Shown here in pieces: positions 22,685 to 33,290 of a stretch of 64,000 nt of DNA. The DNA is from Castor canadensis (lineage: Eukaryota; Chordata; Mammalia; Rodentia; Castoridae), in NCBI RefSeq assembly GCF_047511655.1, contig NC_133391.1, positions 119,916,384 to 119,980,383 on the forward strand, written 5' to 3'. A program made the position numbers and the translations under genes. The notes under the pieces are model-generated. The model saw only the letters and a program-made list of their open reading frames with translations, was not told the origin of the DNA and ran no database searches. Each line of letters opens with the position of its first letter. Position 1 is the stretch's first letter.

Positions 22685-24033
22685 TGTCTTTGGTGTTGTT
22701 ACTGTCCCTGTACTGTGTGCAATTAAGTATTTTCTAGCTTGTAATAATAACAATGGTGATATTTAGAATGGAAGGGTGAGAGGGGAGGGAAAGTAAAGAA
22801 GTTAAAGAAAGAGGGAAAAACAAATAAGTAAAAAAAACAAAACAAATAAACAAAAGTTTCAAAGATATAAACAGGGAGAGATAGTGTACTAATCAACAGT
22901 AAGCTGAACAGGCATTAGAGAGACAGAGACAGGATTGAGAATAAATAAATAAATAAATAAATTTTTAAATCTCCAAGTTCAAACACAATAACATTTCAGT
23001 CTTAATAATTTTGGTGTTCGTCCCTCAGCCTCCAATCCTGGAGATGGTGTCTCGGAAGTAGTTCTGTCATTGTCTCATCAAAGGGGAAAACAAACAAAAA
23101 CAAAAAATAAAAAAAAAACCCACAAAGTGTCCCAAGTTCAAATGCAATACAGTTTCAGTAAGTTTTTCAGCATACAGATGCAGTTCAGATGTTGTCTCAT
23201 CAAAGGAAGGAAGAAAAAAAAAAAGAGTCTGGAGACAGTTCTGTGAATGGCTATGTGAGGCTGTGGCTCACCTGCCCACTGCTGTCAGCCTGCTGTTGCT
23301 GGAGGCGTTATTTATGCAGATCTCAGGGGTGAGCTTAACACTCACCTGGCCCCGCAGGCTTTGTTTACTTTGAGTTCTTCTGTGCGTGAGCCTCTGCTAC
23401 AAGCTTTCCCCTTTCCAAGCACACTGGGGGAGGTGGCACTGCACCTGCTTTCTCCAGCCCGCCTTGTTTGTTTACAGCTCACGTGGGAAGTGGTTCTTCC
23501 CCCCTCTCCTGTGGAGTTTTCCTTCCACTGCCACTTTTACAAGCATTCCTGCTCCTGGTTGCTGGGCGAGTTCCACCGCTCCTGCCTTCTTTAGCCTGCT
23601 TGTTATGAGGGATTTCCCCTCCCCCCCTCTTTGGCACTCAGGGTGCCCCACCCTTTTTGCTACATGTCTTTATTGTTCTTATTGCTTATTACTCAGTTTC
23701 TCTTTTTTTCCCTAGGTGGGGGTCAGTCTGTCCAGGGGGCTATGCTGATCTGGCCCAGGGTTGTCTGTGGGAACACACCTCACCTTGTGGTCTGCATCTT
23801 CCCAAGCCGTCTGGGCACTGCCATCTGGTGGTGGCACGGGAGCCTTCCTGGTTTCTCCGTTTAACGTGAAGTGGAGATGCTATGCACAGGCTGGAGGTGT
23901 GGAGGAGTCAAAGTTTTGCCTCTTCTTGGTGGTTTTTCCTGTAATGTGTATCTCCAGCATCTCTCCAAGATTTTACTTTAGGAAGCACACTTTCTGCTTC
24001 CTCCCTCTAGCCACCATCTTGGAATCTTCTCCT
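22685..24033 (-). promoter_or_regulatory. L1 5'UTR / internal promoter region
   Basis: About 1.35 kb upstream of ORF1, GC-richer toward its 5' end (23250-24030) and A/T-rich near ORF1. It begins with an AAGATGG-containing start like the YY1-type site found at the start of other L1s. Two imperfect repeats (22971-23085 and 23131-23206) share 'aagttcaaa', 'caata', 'tttcag' and end in 'tgtctcatcaaagg'. Promoter function is inferred from position. Confidence 0.6.
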
Positions 24034-24036
24034 GTG

Positions 24037-24300
24037 ATGGCATTACTATTGGGAGGGGTGGAAGGAAGGAGGCAGGGCTTTGTTGGAGGATGTAGGTCAC
24101 ATGTCTTTGGGACCACATCTTGCCCTACCTCTTCTTGTCCATTTCCTCTTCCTGGCCACCATCATATGAACTTCTCTACTCACTACACTGTCTCTCCCAT
24201 GATGGACACCTCTGGAACCATGACTCAAAAGAAATCTTTCCTCCCTTAAGTTGTTCTGTCAGGTATTTTGTCACAGCAATGAAAAAATGAAATAATATAG
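24037..24300 (+). repeat. Ancient rodent interspersed repeat, family uncertain
   Basis: Resembles a repeat very common in rodent DNA, ending with 'tctttcctcccttaagttgt' near 24234 and 'aggtattttgtcacagcaat' near 24261. I cannot decide between an LTR-type and a hAT-type (URR1-like) origin. The 24,033 L1 start abuts it. Confidence 0.4.
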
Positions 24301-24392
24301 TAACTAAATACTGAACCCTTTTAAAATTTGGTGTGGTAGTTCCAAAAGTGTTTTTTCATTTTATCCTTTCCTTTTTCCATTAAAAAGCAAGA

Positions 24393-24560
24393 GAGTCAGG
24401 CATGGTGGTTCATGCCTATAATACCAGCACTCAGGAGGTGGAGCAGGAAGACTGTGAACTCAAGGACAGTCTGGGCTACAAAATGAGACTCTGCCCGCCA
24501 CCCCCCACCAAAAAAGAAAAAGAGAGAGAAGAAAGAAGGAAGAGAAAGAAAGAAGGCGAT
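24393..24560 (+). mobile_element. B1-like SINE with purine-rich tail
   Basis: 'gtcaggcatggtggttcatg', 'ataccagcactcaggaggtg' and 'gtctgggctacaaaatgaga' give a plus-strand B1. The tail is expanded into GAAA/GGAA-type repeats up to about 24560. Confidence 0.85.
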
Positions 24561-24604
24561 GGGGTGAATATAATTAAAATACATTTTTTATAATGAAAAT
24601 AACT

Positions 24605-24755
24605 TAATGAAATCCACTAAAGACTGGCTTTAAGGGGAAAGGGGGTAAGAAGAAGTGATAGAGAGGATGAATTTAATCAAACACATTATATGCAGGCATG
24701 TAAATATCACAATGAAACTTGAACAATTAAATTCTGCTAATAAAAAAGTAAAGGG
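24605..24755 (+). mobile_element. Older L1 3' end fragment
   Basis: 'gtgatagagaggatgaattt', 'acattatatgcaggcatgta' and 'atatcacaatgaaacttg', ending with 'ctgctaataaaaa', resemble the 3' terminus of an older L1 subfamily. Its relative is on the minus strand near 3540-3640. Confidence 0.45.
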
Positions 24756-24789
24756 AGTCGTTCTAATCCACGATGGGGTTTTTTGTACT

Positions 24790-25137
24790 GTCTCTGTCCA
24801 TTCACTGTTGCTACAACAGAATACCTGAGTCTAGGAAATGTGGCTCACAGTTGTGGAGTACTGTGCTGACATCTGCTGGGCTTTCTGGTGAAGACTCCTC
24901 CTGCTCCATGCACCACAGAAAAGAGAAAGGCACGAGCACCCATGAAGAGGAGGAAAGGAGGCTGAATTCCTGTGGCAGCTGACCCTCCTCAGGAAGAGTA
25001 TTAATCCATTCCTGAGAGCTCCAACCCCACAACCCAAATGCCTCCCACTAGGCTCCTCCCAGCACTGTGGCACAGAGGTGCTAAGTCTCAGATGAGTTCT
25101 GGTGAGGACAAACCATATTTAAACCATGGCGCTGAAT
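24790..25137 (-). mobile_element. Solo MaLR (ERVL-type) LTR, antisense, fossil
   Basis: Antisense to the MLT1/MST-type LTR pattern: 'tgttgctacaacagaatacc' near 24805, 'ctgacatctgctgggctttc' near 24866, 'ctcctcccagcactgtgg' near 25050, 'gaggacaaaccatatttaaa' near 25104. No internal retroviral sequence is next to it. It is old, from early in placental history, and degraded. Confidence 0.65.
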
Positions 25138-26545
25138 GTAACTTGAAAGTCTGGGGCCAGTTCTAGACAGGGAGTCCCAGAATCTTCCTTCCTGCTCAGA
25201 GCACTCTGTCTTTCCTCTAGGCAAATTCCATTAGACTTTTCAAATGCTGGGTTGAAGGTGCATCAGATCAATATTTTGCCCAGGGCAGCCTCATGTCTCC
25301 TCAAGTCCTCCTATTAAAACATTCAGTCTCAAAATTTAATGGGATAGAACCATCAACTTTTTTGGTACAGAACATCCCTGCTGGTATCCCTCAAACTCCA
25401 AGTTAATGATGAAAAAATTCCAATGATAAATTTTCAGAGACTAAAATAAAATAGCAAAGCTAATATTTTCAACTGAACATCATACAATATTGCCTCCTAA
25501 TTTTACACACATGTGCATATATGTGTGTCTGTGTATTTAATCCTTCCATGTAAGCAAAAATTATAGCATGAGGATTTGAGGGATAAAATTGCTTGTCACT
25601 TTATCTTCCTTAGGTTAAAAAAAAGAACATTGGTTTGAAATTCACTAATTTCCTAAACTCTCACTCTGACTTCAGTGGCTGGTCAAAGAGAAAGAACAGG
25701 AAAAATGAAAAATCTTAAAAACAGCCAGAGAATGTGGCAAGATGGAACTCCCAGAGATGGTTATGTTTATTTGAAGTATCACTGTGCATTTCAGCAAATA
25801 GGAAAATTCCTATTTTGTGCTCTTGTTCTAACTCAACAGAGATGGAAAAAAATACCAGGCTTTGGGACTCCTGTCACTCTCAAACAAGAACTTGAACTTG
25901 AACAGGAACCTGGCAGACACTGCTAGAGGAAATTTTAATTTCACTTGCTACCATAAGTTGCATAAATGTGTCCATGCCTTAGAAACTCCCTAGGGGGAAC
26001 TTTTCTTCAGAAAGAAAAAGGAAATGTGATTTGGGAGAAATGTTCTTTTAACGTATTATTTCTCTGGGGGAAGCTAAAGCTAGCCCTAAAACAAATCTTG
26101 CAGTCTAGACTGAAGTCTAGAGAGCAATCAGGCTGTAATGTACTTGCTCTTTTTCTTTCACAATAGGGCCACTCACATCCGTGATGAGAATCGTCCCAAA
26201 TTACAAGGCACACAAGCTGGCATCGCCTCCCATGTCATTAGTCTGTGTGCAGACGCGGCAGCTCACAGTTCTGCCTGCCCCGTACATGTGCTGACTCTGC
26301 ACAGCAGTGATTAAGTACTCTGTTCAAGCTTTGCAAATTTTACATTAAAGCAGTTTCTGAATGCTATGAAAAACAACTCTATCTTCTTCAATCTATTCCA
26401 AATCTTTCATAAACCAGTAAGTATCTTCACTGTGCTTTAATTTAATCTCGAATAATTAAGCATATTTATTTCATAGAGTGGCAATTTAAAAGGAAGTAAT
26501 ACATTGGAAAATTAATAAAATACAGCAAAAATTTATTTAATTAAA
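25138..26545. other. No recognised feature
   Basis: About 1.4 kb of unique-looking, AT-leaning sequence. Short frames (25675-26213) have no domain signature. Confidence 0.4.
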
Positions 26546-26632
26546 GGGCTGGCACAGTGGCTCAAGCACTAGTAGCATCTGCCTTGCAAGCATGAGGCCT
26601 TGAGTTCAAACTCCAGTGCAACCATGCCACAC
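26546..26632 (+). mobile_element. ID-like SINE monomer
   Basis: 'gggctggcacagtggctcaa', 'tgccttgcaagcatgaggcc' and 'gagttcaaactccagtg', with a CA-repeat tail instead of poly(A). Confidence 0.9.
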
Positions 26633-26903
26633 ACACACAACTCTTGGAAGACGTCTGGAGATTCATGTCAGAGATTGAGGATTCCAACTTTTAGGGGTTT
26701 CTTCTGATATCCTGCCCTTACAAGCTACCCTAAGTCTACAAGTTTAATGTAAATCCAAAGTAACCAGTCAACTCCTTGCTTTTATATTTACTATTTGGAC
26801 AGATAGAAATTTCCATCACCCTCACAAAACTGTGATCTTCAACAAACATCTCTGGATGACCTGCTGGGTACATAATGCTCAGTTGCTAGGAAATGCATCT
26901 GTA

Positions 26904-27100
26904 GAGCTGGGGATGTGGGTGGCTCAGTGGCAGCAAGCTCGCCTAGCACGTGCACGAAAAAGCCAAAAAACAAGGAAACCTCCTGAGCTGGGTGTGGTGA
27001 TACATTCCTGTATTCCCAGTACTCGGGTGGCTGAGTTCAAGGCCTGTCTGAGCTATAAAGCAAGACCCTGTCTCAAGAAAGTACACAAAAAAAATCCATA
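26904..27100 (+). mobile_element. Truncated ID-like SINE followed by a B1-like SINE
   Basis: The ID part (about 26907-26960) breaks off after 'ctcgcctagcacgtgcacg' without a B box. The B1-like part (about 26990-27085) reads 'gagctgggtgtggtgataca', 'attcccagtactcgggtggc', 'agcaagaccctgtctcaag'. The order is reversed relative to the common 7SL-arm + ID dimers, so this is probably two separate events. Confidence 0.7.
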
Positions 27101-27109
27101 ATTGCATCA

Positions 27110-27560
27110 TTTTAAATTTATGTTTGTTTTAACATTATTAAATAATATGTGCTTATCGCAAAAAATTTCGAAAATACAGAAGAATGGAATAAGGGAAGAA
27201 AGCCCGTTCATAGTTCTACCAGGTAGAAATAATTGTTAAAATGTCTATGAGTTTAATAACTTACTGAGACTTTTTACATAATTGCAACAATGTAATATAT
27301 CCCCGATTGTATGACATTCTACTGTAATACACAAAAAGAAATTTTCCCTGATTTTTATAAAAGGATGATCATTTTATAATTACACTTTTCTGCAACTTGC
27401 TTTGTTGGTGGCCTTTAAAGTCAATATGTTCAAATCTAATCCCCACTTTTTAATAGCTATATAATATTCCAGAAATATGGACATGCCACAGTTTATTCAG
27501 TCACTCTATATTGATAGCATTCAAGTTGTTTCATTTTTGTTTTCTATGATCACTTGATGT
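27110..27560 (-). mobile_element. Ancient L1-like fragment, antisense
   Basis: 'ttctgcaacttgctttgttg' near 27391, 'tttttaatagctatataata' near 27449 and 'cacagtttattcagtcactc' near 27487 resemble the antisense 3' part of very old L1 copies. Similar sequence lies at 32780-33290. AT-rich simple sequence follows to about 27690. Confidence 0.4.
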
Positions 27561-27867
27561 ATATCTTTATATATAAATATATAATTTATATAAATGACAG
27601 AAACTATAAATTTTATTAATAATATATAATAAAAATATAATACATAAAATATATATAGTTACAAACCAATTTTTATTTTTTATTTATTTCTATAGGACAA
27701 AATTCTTCAAAATGAGCTTTAAGATGCAGAAAATCATCACTGGCTTGGCAATAGAAAAGTCATTATGTTGTATAAAGCAGCCTGCTTGATGAAAACAGAG
27801 AATGTTTCTTTCTCAGCACTGAGTCATTACCCCTGTTATGACTCATTTAAAAAAAACACAAAATTTT

Positions 27868-27980
27868 CCAGCATGGTAGTGTTCGACAGTAATCCCAGCA
27901 CTCAGGAGGCTGAGGCAGGAGGATGGTGTTTGAGGCCAGCCTGGGCTACACCGTGGACCCCTGTCTCAAAAATAACAATA
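27868..27980 (+). mobile_element. B1-like SINE
   Basis: 'cagcatggtagtgttcgaca', 'atcccagcactcaggaggct' and 'gaggccagcctgggctacac' make a standard B1-like unit ending in 'cctgtctcaaaaa'. Confidence 0.88.
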
Positions 27981-28765
27981 CTAGACCTCCTGGTGCTTAC
28001 CATAGACTGTGTTCTTACACTGACTGTAGAAAGAAAAGGCAAAGTACCCCGTATCACCTCGTCGCAGGTCCTTTGCCTGATCTGTATGGCGACTGGGGAA
28101 ATAATAAAATGAAATCTTAAGCAAAGCCTTTGGTCATAGAGACACATTCCTGGTACAGGAAGTGCGCAGCTAGAAAGGACGCACTGCTGGGCTGAGATTC
28201 ACCTCAGACAGCAAATTTTCCCTGACAATAAAGAGCACAGTGGGGATCCTGGGTTCAGGTTCAGATACATGTGGGACTCAGTCGAGGTGAGAACCACAAG
28301 TCCTTTCAGAGCCCTCTCTCTTGGCTGCTTGTCCCGGTGGCAGGCACAGTGTTTCACAAAGGGAGTGAGGATGGTGTGATCCCTGCATCCTTGGCCTCTC
28401 CTGGGAAGGGCAATCAGCTTATTTTAAGTACCTGGGCTACACCTCTCTCCCTCCAAACCTTGCAGCTACTACAGTTTCAAATGACACCTAGCTTAGCGTG
28501 ATGCTGAAAGCAACCCAATTTTGGTCTCTTTGCTGGTTTCATTAATGTGCGTGCACGAGTGTGTAGAATACAGATCTAGTACACCGAAATGCACCGTCAC
28601 TAAAGTGGCACCAGCTAAACTGTCTGCTCTGATATGCTCCCTGCTTCTCCCAATTGGGAAAGCAAGGAATGAAGTCTAGTGAGATCCGCCGTCAAAACAC
28701 GACCACTGCTTCAGCAGCTGGGAGTCTGGAAGGCTCCAAGAAAATTAACCTGAGGTGATCATTTC
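27981..28765. other. No recognised feature
   Basis: Unique-looking sequence with no repeat or gene that I can support. Confidence 0.4.
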
Positions 28766-29505
28766 TTTTTAATTTTATTTTTAATTAGCAAACATTAATA
28801 ATACAAGGGGGTTTCATTGTGATAACTCCCTGCTTGTGTACACCGTACCATGAAGGAGTTCATCCCCTCCATTCTGTTCCCATTCTCCTCTCCTTTTTCA
28901 GACAGTGTTTGGTGGGTTCCATTACTCTGTCTCCATATGCATAGATGACGTGTACTTCCATCCTCTTCCCTCTTCTGCTGATCCTCCCAGACAGCCCCCT
29001 AAATACATTCATGGCTCGTCATTATTACCACCATCACCCATATCACTTTAGGACTAGGTTCCACATGAGCGAGAACATGCGGTATTTGGCCTTTTGAGCT
29101 TGACTTCTCACTCAGTGTGACTGATGATCTCCAGTTCCATCCAATTTCATTTTTTTCTTTATGGCTGAGTAGTATTCCTTGGTATATACATCCCATATTT
29201 TCCTTATGCATTCTTTTGTTGTTGAGCACTTTCCACTGTTCCCATAGTTGGTTATGGTGAACAGCTACGAGGAACATGGTGTGTAGGTATCTTTCTTGTA
29301 TACTGATTTACACTTCTTCGGATATATGTCCAAGAGTAGTTTGGTGGAGTCATAAGGTAGGTCTATTCTTAGTTTTTTGAGGACCCTCCATACTGACTTC
29401 CATAGTGGTTGCACTAGTTTGCATTCCCACCAGCAGTGTGTGAGGTTCCTTCTCCCCCCCGCATCCTGGCCAGCATTTGTGAGGTGAGAATTTAGGGATC
29501 TGATT
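28766..29505 (-). mobile_element. 5'-truncated older L1, antisense
   Basis: Minus-strand L1 3' part. Its frame at 29540-29265 contains the ORF2 C-terminal cysteine-rich [15 protein letters not shown], and the 3' end runs into an A-rich complement at 28766. It is more diverged than the G-tract family at 17537, so an older subfamily. Confidence 0.8.
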
Positions 29506-29553
29506 TTATTATTTCCTTGCTTTCTGTTGTTCAAGGCCATCAGAAGTAGCTTC

Positions 29554-29742
29554 CGGGCTGGCCACGTGGCTCAAGTGTACAGTGCCCACCTAGCAAGCAT
29601 GAGGCCCTGAGTTCAAAAATTAGTACCACCAAAAGAAAAAAAAAAAAAGAAAAAGAATAAAAATTTTTGGACTGGAGGTGTGGCTCAAGCAGCAGAGTGC
29701 CCAAAGCCCTGAGTTCAAACCCCACACAAAAAAAGAGAGAGA
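29554..29742 (+). mobile_element. Tandem pair of ID-like SINEs inserted as one unit
   Basis: Two ID-like heads in the same direction: 29555-29650 with an A-rich linker, and 29668-29742 (ggactggaggtgtggctcaa) lacking part of its middle. A single 13-bp duplication CAGAAGTAGCTTC flanks the pair (29541-29553 and 29743-29755), so the pair was probably inserted as one dimeric molecule. Confidence 0.8.
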
Positions 29743-29755
29743 CAGAAGTAGCTTC

Positions 29756-30742
29756 TGCATTACCAGAAGACCTCATACCCTTTCCCTATTGTTGTTGCTT
29801 TTATTTGTTGGTTTTGGAGGGGAGGTGGGCAGGAATGACATCACCTACTCAGTTTTCCAGTGCACCCCCTCTGGTGCATGTTGGAAAAGCACAGCAGTTG
29901 TTCTGCACCGTTGAGACTCTGAGTTTCCATATAAAAGGAAATTTAACTGGTGGCTCCCCAATACCACCTTCCACCACTGTCCCATTCTCCGATAAGCTTC
30001 ACCGAACTATAAAATGACATTGCTCAGCAGTACCGTCCAGAGCCTGGCCTCCAAGTTTTAGAGAGACCCTTGCCCTGGCCTTCTATTGGCCATGTCCCTT
30101 CCCACCAGGAGAGGAATCTGCAAAAGGCCAAGAAAATGTGTCCCCCAGATCCCTTCTAGACCAAATTCTGGAAGCTCAAGACCGAAGGAATTCTCTCCCC
30201 ACAGGCCCATCCTCCCGAGGGTAAGCTATCCACCTGCACTTACACTCCCAGACTCACGAATGGCTAAGGATGGCTATTTGCAGAGGCTCTGGACATCCGG
30301 ATGAGGCATCCACACACATGGACTCCAAGCTGCTTGCGATGAAGGAGACCCGGACTAAGGGCTTGAGGCAAGCTTTCTGCAAGCCTCCATGTTTCTACAG
30401 GGAATGCCAAAGGACTTGAAAAGATAAATCACACAATTTTCCATTTCATTCTTACCTTTCTTCATTGTTATTCATGTCCATTGCATAAGCAAACACTTGG
30501 TACAGTCCCATGATTCACTTTATCCTAAAGGAGCATTCTATTATTAAACAATTTATCTGATTTACATGAGATAAATCTACATGTAGACTTTGTCATTTTT
30601 CAACATCTCGAAGTTAAAAATTTTCTGGATTACATTTTTATCATAATTATCCACAATAAGCCTACTTTATTACAAGCAGTTTTGACCAAGCATGGTTAAA
30701 AAAAATCATAAATTTTCAAAATCAAAAGAAATTTCAAAAACA
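29756..30742. other. Unique sequence; possible conserved noncoding element
   Basis: No repeats recognised. The 116-codon frame at 29667-30017 starts inside the ID pair and is not a gene. About 30,380-30,700 is AT-rich with ATTA/TAAT and TTTAC words. Function unknown. Confidence 0.25.
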
Positions 30743-31065
30743 GGTTAGGCATCATGGCTCAAGCCTATAATCCTAGCTACTTGGGCAGTGGAGAGTGGGT
30801 GGATCATAGTTTGAGGCCAATCCAAGCAAAAAGTTCATGAGTCCCCATCTCAATGAACAGCTAGGAGCCGTGTGAGGTGTACCATCCCAGCTGTACAGGA
30901 AGTATAAATAGGAAGATGGCAGTTCAGGCTAGCCAGAGCATAAAACAAAACTCTGTCTCAAAAATAACCAACAAAAAGGGCTGGGAGGATGGCTCAAGTG
31001 GTAGAGCCCCTGCCTAGCAAACGTGATGCCCTGAGTTCAAACCCCAGTACCAAAAAATAAAGTAA
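30743..31065 (+). mobile_element. Trimeric composite SINE (7SL-like arm 1 + arm 2 + ID-like head)
   Basis: Three modules in order. Arm 1: 'ataatcctagctacttgggc' and 'caagcaaaaagttcatgagt'. Arm 2 begins 'acagctaggagccgtgtgag' and ends 'ctctgtctcaaaaataacc'. The ID-like head: 'gggctgggaggatggctcaa' and 'gagttcaaaccccagtacc'. The same order recurs at 45405 and 49209. Confidence 0.85.
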
Positions 31066-31196
31066 AATAACCCCAATAGAAAACTGTGAAAAGGGCTTGA
31101 ATAGTTTCCAAAAGAAGATATACAAATGGCCAACAGGTATATGAAAAGGCTTTCAACGTAACTAAATATGAAAACGCAAATCAAAACCATGATGAA

Positions 31197-31293
31197 GGAT
31201 GGGATGTAGTACGGTGGTAGAGAGCTTGCCTAGCATGAACAAGGCCCTAAGCTTGATCCCCAGCACCAAAAAAGAAAAGACAAAAAAAAAAAA
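31197..31293 (+). mobile_element. ID-like SINE nested in ancient L1
   Basis: 'ggatgggatgtagtacggtg' start, 'ttgcctagcatgaacaaggc' and 'gcttgatccccagcaccaaa', with an A-rich tail. ATGATGAA is duplicated at 31189-31196 and 31294-31301. Confidence 0.85.
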
Positions 31294-31635
31294 ATGATGA
31301 ACTATGTATCCTCACATCCATCAGAATGGCTACTACCAAGAAGGAAGATGACAAGCACTGGCAAGCAAATGGAGAAAGGGGAGGCTTGGACACTGTTGGT
31401 GGGAACGTAAATTAGCACAGCCATTGTAGAAACCTGTATGGAGGTTCCTAAAACATTAAAATCAGAGCTATCATATGACCCAGCAATCCTACTTCTGGAT
31501 ATGTATCCAAAAGAAATTAAATCAGTGTTGAAAAGACATCTCTGCTCCCATGTTTATTCCACCACTACTCACAATAAAGGAGATACGGAATCAACCTAAG
31601 TGTCCATTGATGGAAGAATGGATAAAGAAGATGTG

Positions 31636-31780
31636 ATGGTGTATGCCTATAATCTCAGCACTCGGGAGGCTGAGCCAGGAGGATCACAAGTTCAAGGCCA
31701 GCTCAGGCTACACAGTGAAACTGGCTCAAAAAAAGAATGAAGGAAGGAGAGAAAGAAAAAAGAGAAAAGAAAATGTGGTA
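31636..31780 (+). mobile_element. B1-like SINE nested in ancient L1
   Basis: 'gtatgcctataatctcagca', 'gaggctgagccaggaggatc' and 'agctcaggctacacagtgaa', with a long GAAA/GGAA tail. 'aaagaagatgtg' before and 'aaagaaaatgtg' after look like a 12-bp target-site duplication with one mismatch. Confidence 0.85.
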
Positions 31781-32137
31781 TATATATCCAATGGAATACC
31801 ATTTAGCCATTTTTAAAAAGAAGGAAATTCTATAATTTATAACAAACATGGATGAACCTGGAGGATATTAGGTTAAGTGATAAATACTGCATGATCCAGC
31901 TCAGATGTAGACTCTAAAAACCATGAAACTCTTAGAAATAGAGTGGAATGGTGGCTACCAGGAGTTGGGAGTGGAGTGGTTATCAGAAGCTGGGGCGGGG
32001 AGGGGAAGCTGTTGGTCAAAGGATACAAAATTCAGCTAACAGGAGGAATGAGTTCAAGAGATCTAGCATACATGATGGTGACTACATAATAACAGTATAT
32101 TGTGTACTTGAAGGTTACTGAAATACAGATTTTAAGC

Positions 32138-32300
32138 TAGACACCGATGGCTTATACCTGTAATCCTAGCTACTTGGGAGGCTGAGACTGGGAGGATCAT
32201 GGTTCAAGGACAGCCTGGGCAAAAAAACGAAATCCAATCTCAAAAAAAACCACAAAAAAGGTGTGGCTCAGGCAGTAGAGCACCAAACAACAAAATCCGT
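32138..32300 (+). mobile_element. Dimeric SINE, ID part truncated
   Basis: Arm 1 is well preserved ('taatcctagctacttgggag', 'gggaggatcatggttcaagg'). The ID-like head begins 'ggtgtggctcaggcagtaga' but stops before the B box. Confidence 0.75.
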
Positions 32301-32347
32301 TGGTGGTTTGAAGATGCACCCACATGCTGGGTGCATCTTGTAAAGTT

Positions 32348-32349
<2 letters not shown>

Positions 32350-32392
<43 letters not shown>
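32350..32392. repeat. (AC)n microsatellite
   Basis: About 21 uninterrupted AC units shortly after the SINE; short frames across it on both strands are artefacts. Confidence 0.95.
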
Positions 32393-32394
<2 letters not shown>

Positions 32395-32779
32395 CAAACA
32401 CAGCATGCAGTGTCCTCTTTTGACAGCAGAGGGCAGTGGAGGACCAGGATCTTTAGCACATGGCTTCAACATTTGAAGAGAACAGAGCTACTCAAATCCA
32501 GACAGTGTTTCTAGGCCACTGTCCAAAGTGATGACTCTTCCTTCCACAGGTTCAGGGTGAGGTTAAAAACTCCTTGTCCCCAAAGGCCAGGCCTGTTTCC
32601 CTGTTCTTCCTATATGCGTCAGAGTTGAAAGAGCAAGAGCTGCTAAAATAACCACAATCAAGCACTGGTGAGTCTGGAAGTGATGAATATGACAGTCCCT
32701 GGGGGTGGGGGCCTACATGGGGCTCTACCATGTAGAGTGGATTCTGTCACAACTACTGATTTCTCCATGTTGGTTGTTT
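32393..32779. other. No recognised feature
   Basis: Nothing assigned. Confidence 0.4.
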
Positions 32780-33290
32780 AAATCTACCCCATTCATTTTA
32801 TTTATTTTCCTTTTAAATTTTTTTATTCACTTTCAGTTACACAAATGAGCACAGATACATTTTCATAGTAAAAATTTTGTTACATATAATTAACTCTTTC
32901 TCAGAACTCCAAATTGTAGTCACTCCCCAGAGAGAACCACCCTTACTTACCAGCTTGGCTCGGATCCTTCCTGATGTGTTTTTATACATGGATATGCATA
33001 AAAAGCACATAATTTCATTTTGATGTTATTGTTACTTGTTACTTTATGGAAATGGTATCAAACTGTATCTACCAATCAGCGATTTCCCTTTTGTTCACTC
33101 AACAGCAAGTTTCTGATGCTTTTTCTGCAACTTAATACACCTGTAGAACTGCCTCAAATCCCTACATGTTTACATTGTTTATTTAAGCACTCCCCTATTG
33201 ATGAATATTTAAATTATTCTAATTTTGTTATTGTCATTAACAATTTTGCAGTGAATAGTTATGCATCTATAAATCATTCAGCCAAGAGGT
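32780..33290 (-). mobile_element. Ancient L1-like fragment, antisense
   Basis: 'tttctgcaacttaatacacc' near 33121, 'cactcccctattgatgaata' near 33190 and 'acaattttgcagtgaatag' near 33240 match the antisense 3' region of very old L1s. Its likely continuation is at 34330-34840. Confidence 0.4.

Larger units (their letters stand above)
17537..24033 (-). mobile_element. Near full-length L1 retrotransposon, broken
   Basis: Minus-strand L1 of about 6.5 kb. It runs from a 5' start at about 24033 (gattccaagatggtggctag) through a long 5'UTR, a damaged ORF1 (from ATG at 22684), an ORF2 broken into several frames (about 21830-18030), a G-rich 3'UTR tract (complement of about 17597-17660) and an A-rich tail (complement of 17537-17575). 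The length is close to a complete rodent L1, so this is not the usual 5'-truncated copy. The C-terminal half of ORF1 seems to be missing. No convincing target-site duplication was found at the ends. Same subfamily as the fragments at 35524, 58249 and 63038. Confidence 0.9.
31075..32132 (+). mobile_element. Ancient L1 (L1MA-like) ORF2 end and 3'UTR
   Basis: Plus-strand L1 pieces in order: 'gaagatatacaaatggccaa' near 31112, 'ggcaagcaaatggagaaagg' near 31360, 'atatgacccagcaatcctac' near 31473, 'tggataaagaag' near 31620, 'ggtggctaccaggagttggg' near 31950, 'tcaaggatacaaaat'-type 3'UTR words near 32016, ending 'atacagattttaa' near 32130. Two SINEs (31197 and 31636) were inserted later. No long frame survives. 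Confidence 0.75.

Noticed and set aside
26904-27100. A reversed composite SINE family (ID then B1)
   Set aside because: Seen only once, and the ID is cut short, so two independent insertions are the simpler reading.
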